A stretch of 64,000 bases of DNA from Acridotheres tristis (Eukaryota > Chordata > Aves > Passeriformes > Sturnidae), in contig CM072895.1 of the NCBI GenBank assembly GCA_037013685.1, forward strand, positions 12,188,463-12,252,462. The letters run 5' to 3'. Of this stretch, positions 53,301 through 64,000 are shown piece after piece (position 1 is the stretch's first letter; the number at the start of each line of letters is the position of its first letter). Under the pieces are notes generated by a model. That model made no database searches. It saw only the letters and a program-made list of their open reading frames with translations, and had not been told where the DNA came from. A program made the translations under genes and the position numbers.

Positions 53301-54089
53301 AGATGAGTCACCTAGATATTTAGCTCTTGGTTAGCAAAGGAAGGTGAGGTAAATCGTAAGTATCTTATTATATGTTGTATCATCTTACAGGTATTTACTG
53401 TTGTACTTAGTTCAGGGTTTTGGTAAAGGCATGACAGAGGTCATTTGTTCTTATAGCAAAAAGTTCAAATGCTTTGTCATACTCTGTTCAGTCTGGTTGC
53501 CACCCTGGTTCTTAAGAATTTTGTGTTTTTAGCAACATAAAGCTAGGTCTGAAATTTAATTCCATCCAGGGTCAGAGGTAAAAGGTGACAGGGAAAAATG
53601 AGTGAGAGAAGTACCAAAAAAAGTTTTTCCAGATAGGTGTTGGAATACCTGTGAGTATTTTTCCATAGATCCAGTTATAGTGAACAATATTGAGAAGCTT
53701 TTAATTGTTACACAGAAGTCCTACAACCATCCAAGGTGTATTAGAGTTCACTTGGATATAGAAAAGTCTTGACATTTCTCAATGCAGTGAGATTACTGTC
53801 CGAAGTTATCTGGAATCCTTCCAGTGCAAAAATTGAGTTTAGAAAAGGCTGTAATTACGTTGTTCTAGTTCTGTATGACTAAACTCAGATGGAACAGTCA
53901 AGACAACAGAACTGTGGACTTGAGTGTGAGTGTGGTTGGCAGTTTTAGTTGACTGCCTTTTCTTACTAATTTCATTCCTCACATTGGCACATTAACATTT
54001 GGTCTTCTAAGTTCTTAGAACATTGTTTGGACACAGACTATTTTTCACTAAGTTTTAATTTTCTTTTTTAAGAGAAAGGGGGAAAGCTA

Positions 54090-54600
54090 ATTGTTTGTGG
54101 GAATGCCTTTTCTTTGTTCCAGGTGTCTGCACTGAGAGATGTTTGTTTAGGAACACCCACTGTAAGCCTTTAGCACACCGATTGGTTGGTAATTTGGCGA
54201 TATTGGCGAGGACAGAGCTTACTTTCTCTGTAGCACTCTCTCCTGGCACTGTAATCTCCGCTGGGACATGCGGAGCTGCAGCTGGGTCAGACTTGCCCAT
54301 GGGCTGTTGTGTGAGTGCTGAACACTGAACACCTGGTTCCCCATGAGATGAGGGATAAAGGGCAGAGCAGTGAACTCACCGGAGGAAACAATAGAAGAGA
54401 AACTCTTTTTGCAAAGGAATAAGAATCTTAAGCTGATGCTGGACTGTATTTACAGTGCCTGTTCAGACCTATGTCTCTGTGACTAACCTTTTGTGGCACT
54501 GCCGGCCAGGAGTAAATCACCTTTCCCATTGGTCGTGAGCAGATTTTAATTCTGGATGTAACTGTTCCAAATGTTTCCTGCTGCTGTTAACGAGAGTGCT
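54090..54600. promoter_or_regulatory. CpG-richer block in the intron, possible regulatory element or unrecognised insertion
   Basis: About nine CpG fall in about 500 bp by eye, against very few in the neighbouring intron. It includes attggttggt (a reverse CCAAT box, from 54181), a doubled ttggcga word at 54194 and 54203, and ctccgctggg and catgcggagc further on. No coding frame is recognised. It could be an intronic enhancer or alternative promoter, a young LTR-like insertion, or a chance fluctuation. Confidence 0.3.
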
Positions 54601-57600
54601 CCCAGTGCTCCTGAGGCTGGAGCCTCAGGAAAGGCAGTAAATCCTAGTGAGGTTGCTGCCTTGGGCCCCACATCCCCCATCCCCTCACCAGGCAGAGCCA
54701 GTGCTGGGGTGCAGGAGCCAAGGGGAGAGCAGCTGCCCCACACTGGTGGGAATACTTGAATCTCCATCACCTTCCCATGCTTTGCAGAGCCAGGTGGTGC
54801 CACAGTGGTAGGATACTTGAGGATCCAGCTCTGGCAGGCTGTTCTTCATTGTTCCAGCTGTTCACAGCTGCTCTACGGCTGATTGAAAAGGCATTTACTC
54901 CCCTCATGTGAATAACCTTGAGGGATCAGAGAGTCAATTGTGCAAAGCACCTACCAGTGCCAGGTCTGTGTCTGGGAGCCACTGCAAAGGCAGCTGACAT
55001 TTAGTAGAGCTTTTTGGTGGTGGTTTTGGGACTGACAGGTGGCTACAGCAACTCAGAAGAATTTATTGCTGGTGAGAGAGGTGCAGAGGTTACTTAGCAC
55101 ACAACTATTGGTATTTAAAAAGCTCTCTTTGCACGTCATTTTCAGAGCGATACTGAGCATACATCCCCTGTAGTTTCCAGTCTGTTAGTTCATCTGTGAA
55201 TGAAGCAAATGTTACATTAATTGTAGTTCATTAGTTCCATCTGGTGCCGGGGTGGGGAATGGAGACCCTTTCTTACCTTACAAAGCATTATATACCTTTC
55301 CTGCCAAGCTGCTCTACTAAATAATAGTTAGAGCCTGAGGCTAACTAAATGTAAAGATTTGGAATTGCTTCTCCACTGGTCCTCTCATAGATACACACTT
55401 GGCTCCTAGATCTGGCTGCTGTCTAAAGAAATTAGACAGTATTTTAGTTAAAGCAGTAGTATGCCATATGCAAGGCCAGAGATGCTCTGTGTGATACCCA
55501 CAAAATTTGGTACCTGTCTGCTTTTTTTTTGTTCCCTTTAATCGATAAAAATACGATTTCACTCTAGTTCAAAGGAAATTGAATTTTCACATAGCAGGGG
55601 AAAACAAATACCTTCCAGCATTGCTATCAGTGAATTGGGGCACCAGATGTCTTTTAAACGGGTCCAGCATATTGTCTCTCCATTTCCAAGACACTCTTTT
55701 ATGCTTCTATTTATTGTAGGCAATTATGCTTTGACCCAAAGACATAATCCTAGTGGAATTAAAAATCATGTGACCTCTTTTTATAAAAAAGCTGAGTCTG
55801 ATTTTATGAAAAAGAAATGTAGAGAATGAATCTAGTGGGAAATTAGACAGTAGTATTTGATGACTGTAAATGTATTTATTTATAACAGCTAATCTTGGTG
55901 GAAATGAAGAAATAAGAAATAATTAACTTTACTATTTATAAAAGAGCCTCTTTTATCCACTGTGTAATGCAGTCACCTCCAGGATGAAACGCAATGTTTG
56001 CTAAAGAGCATACAGACATTTAAGAGAGAAAGAAAAGAGCAAATGTGTGTTTGACAGTGGGGAAAATGTAGCATGGAAGGAAAACATTTGCATGAAAATG
56101 TTGCTCCTTTTAGTTGAAGACATATTTTTAACTGGTTCTTGTAATTATTCAAACTGGAACTTGGTCATATAAGTAGAATGTTTCTGGCCTTGCAAAATGC
56201 ACTCTGACATTTTTTAATAGCTTCAATACAGAAAAAAGCACTTTACAGTAAAAAAGAACACTTACTCTCAGAAAGATAAAGGGCTTCATTTTCCTTTCAC
56301 AAAGACTACTTTTACTGATGATGTCACTGGAGTTATTGCAGACTTAGAACAGTGCAAGTGTGGGAGAAATCAGGATGATCACTCCAGCAGCACTGGGACA
56401 GGTAAGAGTGCTGCTCACTGAATTAACAGCTCTTTTCATAAGCCCAGAGAATGAAGGAGTAACAAAGAGGCTCCCTGGCTGTTGATGAATTCCTGACCAT
56501 GTGCAGTGTATCCTGGAGCTCCAGTTAAACCTTTATAAACCTCAAGAGAGAAAGAGAATGAATGATACGATAAAGAGCACTTTGCCAAACAAAATAGAAA
56601 GATCCACAGGATTGCTGCACTGTTACAAGTGTCAGCACACAATTAGGAGTCAGTTGATATATGCGAAATGTTTTACTGAGCTTGAGTGAAATTTACAGTT
56701 TTTTAACAGGAGACCTATTGAGATATAACACACCATCTGTGATACATGTAGTCAAAAATTCTACTGCTCATGCTTGCTAAACTTTAATGAAATATATGCT
56801 ATTTTACATATAGCTATTGCCCTCAAATCAATCCACATTCAGCCAGTAATATCTAACTTACATGCTGACTGAAAGTCAGAGGGACACTCAGTCTTGATAA
56901 ATTGAAAAAAGGCAGCAGAGTGATTTTGGTATCTTAGTATTGTTGATTAAATGTGTGAAGCTAACTAAGAAAATAATCTGCAGAGAGAGATGTTGTGATA
57001 GTGGTCACGTTGTGTCATTGATTTGTATTAAATGTTAGGGAGGAGAGAGAGACAACTTTGAAGATTTGCTTTTCATTATGGTATGAATTGATGTTCAGCT
57101 ACTAAAATGAAATAGGTTTGCATAAGAGTTATGACTGTCAAAAACCATTTGGAATTTCATTCTGTGCAGAGAAATTAAAATTTTGAGTGATTATGTGAAA
57201 GACTCTTCTGGGGCAAGATTATAAAACCACATTTTTCCCTTGTTACTGGACTTTTTAGATTAGGTAAAATTCTTACTGTTTGTTTTATTTGATCTCAAAT
57301 GTTTTTTTAGTGGCTTGCTGAATTAATATCATATTAAATTCAAGAAACTATGGTGATGAAACAGTATGCTTCAGTATCTAACTGCATACAAAGATATTCA
57401 AAGTTATAGGTCATATAACTAATGCAAGTTAACCATCTGGGTGTATACATACAAGAAATATTTATTCTAGTTTCTAAAAACAGTGTAATTGAATAGATTG
57501 GGCAGACACACCATTAATTACATGCTTCAATACAGTCTGATCTGATATCAGGAGCAGAACACTCGAAATTCAGAATCTCTTGACATATTTCATTCATTTC

Positions 57601-60600
57601 CATAACAATCAACCACTCAAACCACTCAGTTTCGAAGGAAATAATGATACTGGAAAAGCACTGAGTTTCACAGTATGCTTTCAACATCCTGGGTTCAATT
57701 AAAATGGAAGAATATATTCTGAAATTACAAGACTTGTCCTTTGAACAAGAATCTGCAGATGAATGTGTATGATTCCCATTGGCATAAATTTCCCAGATCA
57801 GATTACCTAAACTTTGAAAAGCAGAACAATCTTGAGGGGTCTCAAAGATATGACTCTTAGATTTCACAATGTTTTACAGCCCTTGAGTATTGCAAAGTGC
57901 TTGCTGGAGTTCTGGGCCTATTATTATAACTGCACTCTAGAAATAGAGAATGTGGCCATGCCACTTTATCCTCTTAGAAATGTTAGAACAATCAGATAAT
58001 AGAATTCACTGCAAGATCCTAATGGACTTTGTAACCATGGATCTGAATGACTCACCAGTGGAGAGCTGTCAGATAGTGATGTACCATAGAAAAGGCATAA
58101 GTAAACTTTTGTGCATTTAGGGCTTTTAGGCTGGTTTTGCTCTGTTTGCAGCTATCATCTGTTTTAAAGGAAACAATAAACTAACAAAATTGCTCAGTTG
58201 ATGACAGAATCTTTTTTTTTTTTGCATGTTTATAATCAGATGTTGAGTTAAAAGCACAAAATGAGTGCAGTCCTTTGAATGGATGCCCTCTGAAATAAAT
58301 GCACCTGAGTTTTCTTTTCAGAAGGGGTTTCTAGACATGTAATAACAAGCCTGGCATTTTCTCACTGGCATGCGAGGTCACAGCTTCAGTCAGCTGTCTT
58401 GCCTTCAAGTCCCAAAGTGTGTTGGTTTTCTTGCCTTTTGAACTTCGTCTCTTTGGTGCAGTCAGTACTGTTGGGAAGAGCACCAGATGCTGTGAGAAAG
58501 TGTCTGTGTGCAGATGGTGCCTGTGCTCCTCATCACATCTGCATTGAACATGCTGGGAGCTTCTCCTCTGAGACCTTGTGTAGATTCTGGGCTGGGAACA
58601 GAAGCTTAGAGGTGTCACCAAGGGTCTTAATGCCATCATTCACAGTGTTCAAGGCTGGAGCTGAGGTGATGAGATTTAAGAATGATAAAACTGGAATTCT
58701 ATTAATTTTTGCTCTTTTTCCTGAGCTTCTTGAATTTGTTTTCCAACTGCTCTTTGAAATCATGATGGCTAGGAAATTTCTTTGGATGCAGCAGAAGTGT
58801 CAAATGCCGTCAAGTCAATGGATTCCAAAAAGTGGGGCTCAAAGAATTGTAGATAATGTAAAATTTACAATAAAATTGTGAAATCTCACAGCCCTAGGGT
58901 CTTGCCATTAAAACAAAAGATGTGTTTGGATGAAGTGTTCCTGTATTTATGTAAAGTACTGTAGAGGATAAGACATCCTGGAAAATGATTTTGCTACATT
59001 TTTAACACATCAGCTCAGATTTGATTAACTTTCCTTTTTTTTCCCTGTAGAGTCATTTGTGTTAAGGTTGCTGCTGGCTTTTCCCCTGGACTCTGAGCAG
59101 AGGCAATGAGTGAGGCAGGCACAGTCCTGTTGAGAGATCCTTGAACTATGCCAAAGGTTCAACTCCCCATGCTCTTCAGGCATGACTATGCAAATAAATG
59201 TACATTTCTTCCCCCAAGCTCACGTCCCTTTCATTTGAACTGCAGCCTCTTGTAGGATTTGCTTTTTTGGCTTGCAGCCAATGTTATGTCCTGGAAGGCT
59301 GAGGAAGGTGTTACAAAGACAATTCAGCAAAAGGGAACACTTCAATCCAAACAGTGCAAACTTTCTCAGAGAAAAATGGACTTTAAGTAGCTCCTCAACA
59401 TGGTGCCCTCTCCACTCTGCCACACCAGTTACTAGTGATAATGCTTTATAGAAGAGGCTGATACATTTGTTTCAGCACTCACCACCCACACATTTCATCA
59501 TTTCCTTTTATCAGCGGCTCTGTTTAATAGCTGTGTACTCATGACAGTTTAAGTGATACTAGACCATTACTTTTCGATTATGGTCCAGGGACCTGATGAA
59601 AGAAGCTAAAGTGTTAAACCTAAGGAAGGGCAAGTGCATGGATGCATGCAGTGAAAAAGGCATTACTGCATCATATCCTAAAGACAAAAATAACCATAAA
59701 CAAACATGAAATAGACCATATTATTTTTCACAGATTTTTCCAAGCAAAACATAGAAACCTGTATAAGAGGCTTTAAAAATATCCTGCTATTTTCTGAAAA
59801 TCTTCAAATGCTCACTCTGGTTCTGTACTGCTGAGATACTGCATTGGTGGTGTTACTCTGGCATTACTAGGAAACCTTGGGGTAATTTTCCTTTCATACC
59901 TGCCTCCCAGGATGAATTGGTCCTTGCTGATAACACTGGAGACCAGCTGAACTGAAAACCGACCTCATATACTTTGAAAGACTACGTCTCAACATCTCCC
60001 ATTGTCATTATGACACTTAACTTGAATTTCAGCTAAGGCAACCTACTGTGATTTTTATGTGTCTGTTTACAGCAAGATACTTCAAAAAGGCTGTCTGAAG
60101 TTAGCATCTTAAGTCTTCATATAGAAATGTAAAATATACCCCAGTTTTTCAAAGTACATGCAGCACTTCCTGTATTTTAAAAACATGGTATTTTTTCCTT
60201 TTAGTGTCATTCAAAAATAAGATGAAAATTAGGATAATAATTATACAGCAGAATGCATTGATTGCCAGTGCCTGATGCTGGGTACTAGCAGAAATACACT
60301 TTTAAATATCCAAGCAATTAATTTGGAGATAGCATTTATTGATTGTGTAAGAAGTTCCTACAAGTCAATCTAAAATGTGTCATCCAAAGATGTATTGTTA
60401 TAAATACAATAGTGAGCTTTGCACTGGATGTGCAATGAATGTAATGGGTTTTGAGTGCTCCCAATTGCATTATTTATGCATCAAGTCACCTTAGATTTTG
60501 CAAAGGTATTTTCCCTGGAGGATTGAAACCATGGCAAATAAAAGCCTGGTAAACCTGGCCTTTGCTAAGGTGACACAATGGGGAGGTCACTGGAGGTTTT

Positions 60601-61194
60601 TTTCTCTGTGTAGTTCTTTCATCTCCAGCTACAGGTTATCTGGGCCCCTCTCCCCACACAGACTGGCACAGCCCTTCCCCACCTGTCTCCTCTCTGGGGT
60701 AATCTTTACTTTCAAGCCTGTCAGACCTGGTTTAGAAAAGAGTGACTGCAACTGTGGCACAAAGAGATGGTGTGCAAATACCAATTAAAGCCTCGAGGCT
60801 TTGACTGGTGCTGCTGGAGAGCTGCCACTCTGTGTATTCAGTGCACCAAAAATTTGAGATTTCCTGTTACCCTTTCCAAGGTGAGGACTATCCTGCAGCT
60901 GGTGTTGCCACAATAGAATTGTGATTCTTGAGTTCATCAGGAAAGTCAGGTTTAGATTCCAGCCCTTTCCTCGCAAAAGTATTCCAGACTGTGAATGAAT
61001 TTAACTGTGAATATTTATTTCCCTTACTGCTGTTGTAGCTCACTGCATTCCTATACTGAAGAGTCTCCAGTTTGGGGAATGTTTGTGTTTATAGACTCTT
61101 GATGCACAGCTGAGAGCGAAGTATCAGCATTAGTGTCCACAATGAAAATGTATTTTGGGACAAAAATGCACACATATGGTGAGGGTTTTTTAAC

Positions 61195-61440
61195 CTACAT
61201 TACTATATGTAACTTTGCAGCTTAATTAATCAATTAGGATTAGTGCATTTGTAATCAAATCCAAGAGTGATTGATGCATGCCATATTAATTGCAACATTC
61301 ACACAAAGCATGTCATATACACAGTCATTTTACAGCTGGATTTCACATTGGGTTGCTCATAAGCACTTAATGGCAGGAATATTTTAGACTTGCAATCAGG
61401 GAAATTGTATTACACAATATGTTTTATATGTTGTACACCC
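61195..61440. promoter_or_regulatory. candidate conserved non-coding element rich in homeodomain motifs
   Basis: gcttaattaatcaattagg near 61220, gagtgattgatgcatgcc near 61265 and catattaattgc near 61282 lie close together: TAATTA cores and a PBX/HOX-like TGATTGATG. Composition and motif density resemble vertebrate developmental enhancers. Conservation itself cannot be seen from one sequence. Confidence 0.3.
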
Positions 61441-64000
61441 TGCTTAGATAATAACTTCTCCATCACTGATGTATCCTCTTGCTCCTCCCTCCTGGTTCGA
61501 TCGTTGGCAAAGTAGTCCATTTTCAAAGGCTTTTCTCTGCTGTGGAACAAGAGGTATAATTAAATTGTATCCCAGTAGTGAAGGTTTCTAATGATGATGA
61601 GCCAAAACTAATTGTATTGATTTGTTTATTACTGGCTTAGGAAGCTCATCAAACAAATGGACTGAAACTATTTCCATATTCTTATCTATTTGGTAAATGA
61701 CAAACAAATAACACTTCCATATGTCTGTTGTGTGGTGTCACAGCATTAATATTAATTCTGAAGATAACCTACCTTCCTGTGCTTGAGTCTATCCCTGGTG
61801 CAATTTTCTACAGCTAAGAAATGCCACATTTTTTTCCACATTTGTGTTCTGGCATGAGCAAACTGAGCATTTTCTTTCTTCTTCAATATGGATGTTCTAA
61901 CTGCCAGAACTGGGGAGTAACAGGCTATGCCCAGAAAGCAGAAAGACTGGGGCAAAAGAAAGGAAACTGGTTTTATGTTCATGTCTCCCTTTGTTCTGCA
62001 CATTTGTTCCTTGGCTTCTATGTTAAACAAAGCTGGATGAATAACATGAACTAAAAATGTCTATGAATATTCATTTTAATTTTTAAATTAATTTACTTCA
62101 CACTCTCACATTAACTCTGCAAATAGCCAAGCAATCACATCTGGTATAAACATTTGCAGAAAGTAAATTTCGCTGTTTCATATAAGTGTTTTTGTAGAAG
62201 AAGAGTTTTGATTTTGAATGTGCAAAAATGTGTTACTCTTCACCCAGACAAAATTGTGGGACAGACAAAAGTTTCTCTGTCCTCTATGAAAAATCACTTT
62301 TGTTGCATAATGACTTAAAGTGTTGGGGTTGTCATTACTAAATATTTGTGATCAATTCTTAGAACAACAACCTGTCCAAGTTCATTTAAAGAGTTTCTGA
62401 TCTAAAACCATTGAAGCCACCAATACTCATTTGTTGGTTTGAGTGTGTTTTGGATCAGTCTCTTCATGGATGCAGTTGAGAACAACCAGAGCTAGAAAAA
62501 AAGGACTATGTTAATTGTATAAATTGCTATTTTAATTGAGTTTGAGGAACTGATTATATTGAGGCTGTGAGAATGTGAATTCTTCCACAGTGAAATGTTG
62601 ACTTGGGGTATGTTTTGCTCTTAGAGTAATACAAGTGAAGTGGCCATCCTAATCAATTTAGAGCCTGAATCTGCTTCCTGTGGAAGCAAAAGCAAGTGTT
62701 TTATTCTTAGGAGCTGCATAACACTAGATAAAATTGCTATTTATACATGTGGAACCATCCCATTTCTTTTCTGAAATACAGCTTCCTCTTGCACTCCGCT
62801 GCATGTTTTCAATTACAAATGTTTGCCACATCTCACATCTCTTATATGCTGTAGCAGATGACACATTGTGGCAACTTTTGTTCAGCTAGCAGGTTTTGGT
62901 CCAAAGAGGATTCAGTGAAGTTGGAGGGTGAATTACCCTTACATCCCTGGAGAAGCTGATCCTGTCAGCTTGGCAGAGCATTGCTCCAACTGCTGCACTG
63001 CATATTATGTGTAGACTGTGGATAAGTTAATAACACTAGAAGCAGAGCTAAAGGTAGAGGGATTTATACACCACAGTTATTAAACTTTGACCTTTATGAT
63101 GCTTTAAAATCATAAAACACTTTAAAATAGGTACAGGATAGCACTTCTGTTGGGCAAACTGCCTCTCAGTATAACACACAGAATTTATTTCAGCACATCT
63201 CTTCATATTCCAGTTTCTGTACGTAGCAGTTACAGACTGGTAGTGCTGCCTTTCTTCTGGTTATGTGTGCTGTGAAGATCTCCTGTTAGAGACAGAATCT
63301 GGTGTGCTGTGAAGCATCACATCCTGCCTGTGCTGCCTCTCGGGCTCTCATTGCACAGCTGTGGTGCTTTACAGGCTTCAGCATTAACCTCCGGCCCTGG
63401 AGCTGCTGAAAGGGGACCCACTGAGACACCTGCTTTTTTGTCAGCCACGATCTTGTAGAATAAGCATAAACAGAACTGAGAAGATTCAAAATACTACTTG
63501 GGAACTTTCATTAGGACACCTTGGCTTTCTTGCTTTCTCTGTATTCATTGAAGAGAAAGCCTCTTTTCACCTGGAGTTCTTTTCGGAATCACGTCCAAGA
63601 GAGGTGATCATAGAGGGTTACTTAGGGGCTCTGAGTTGTCTTGTGAAGCTGACTCTCTTTGGTGGCTGTAGAAAACCTGGGGTAAAGTGTCTCAATTAAG
63701 TTGTGTGAATGTCCTGTCTCTCCATGCTGTGCCTTGTGCTATAACTATAAGGCAGCTTTTATTCCCTATTTGTTGCACTGATATGCAAGGGAAGAAACAC
63801 AGGTATCAGGAAGCAAAAAAGATCCACAACTTAAGCTTATCCCCTAATAAATAGCTCAAAGATAAATATTTTTCAGTTAGGATTTAGATTTGGCTCATTT
63901 TAAAGATCCAAGACCATTTGCAAAATGTGAATGTTTCCTGGTTCGGGTCTCCTAAGTTGCTATCTTTCCTCATCTATGCATGGCTTACTGGCCCTGGGTG

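Larger units (their letters stand above)
35428..64000 (+). other. ST6GALNAC3: intron downstream of the exon, 5' part
   Basis: It begins at the GTAAGT donor. The next exon should encode the sialyl motif S region (Leu-Ser-Thr-Gly-Trp-Phe and following). I saw no such sequence up to the window end. The intron is therefore at least 28.5 kb long, consistent with the large size of this gene in other vertebrates. Confidence 0.8.
47305..64000. other. intron, to the window end
   Basis: No clear transposable element. Somewhat GC-richer patches lie near 49.5 and 54.1-54.8 kb, and a T run near 58211. Frames at 48505-48837 (GTG start) and 58399-58881 (TTG start, 160 codons) resemble no protein I know. 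Confidence 0.55.

Noticed and set aside
58399..58881. 160-codon + frame as a possible exon or retrocopy
   Set aside because: It starts at TTG, has no domain, no poly(A) tail or flanking duplication, and the opposite strand is also open.
1..64000. Endogenous retrovirus, CRISPR array, rRNA gene or bacterial-type gene cluster
   Set aside because: No retroviral protein motifs or paired LTRs, no regularly spaced repeats, and no rRNA-like or operon-like sequence were seen on either strand.

Overview
This window is non-coding-rich vertebrate nuclear DNA, most likely from a bird. The evidence is one clear protein-coding exon, of ST6GALNAC3 (an alpha-N-acetylgalactosaminide alpha-2,6-sialyltransferase), on the + strand at 35018-35427, and an interspersed-repeat complement made of CR1 LINE 3' ends. 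CR1 dominates bird genomes. I see no Alu, L1, B-type SINE or other mammal-type repeats, and repeat density is low, which fits a bird better than a turtle or crocodilian, although those also carry CR1. There are no bacterial features: no operons, no tRNA or rRNA genes, no CRISPR.

Layout. Positions 1-35017 are the 3' part of the intron upstream of the exon. Positions 35018-35427 are the exon: 410 nt, phase 0 at its start, phase 2 at its end, encoding 136 whole residues with sialyl motif L. Positions 35428-64000 are the 5' part of the next intron. No second exon was recognised, which agrees with the very long introns known for this gene in other vertebrates. The other reading frames in the window are short, often begin only at non-ATG codons, resemble no family I know, and are of lengths expected by chance.

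Repeats. Five convincing CR1 pieces are present. Four lie antisense to the gene: 16310-16635, 19739-20215, 23722-23935 and 46700-47300. One short 3' end is sense, at 41530-41600. A sixth possible scrap is at 36225-36290. The 46700-47300 copy still shows the C-terminal tail of CR1 ORF2, broken by a frameshift. Small tandem repeats occur at 2696-2756 (12-bp unit), 11145-11180 (13-bp unit, perfect) and 39123-39245 (62-bp unit, two copies).

The points most worth a second look are an unusually good in-frame alternative 3' splice site 57 nt upstream of the exon (it would add 19 codons just before motif L), a CpG-richer block near 54.1-54.6 kb inside the intron, and several AT-rich, homeodomain-motif-dense stretches that look like conserved non-coding elements. 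I found no convincing new biological system, and most of the window is ordinary intron.
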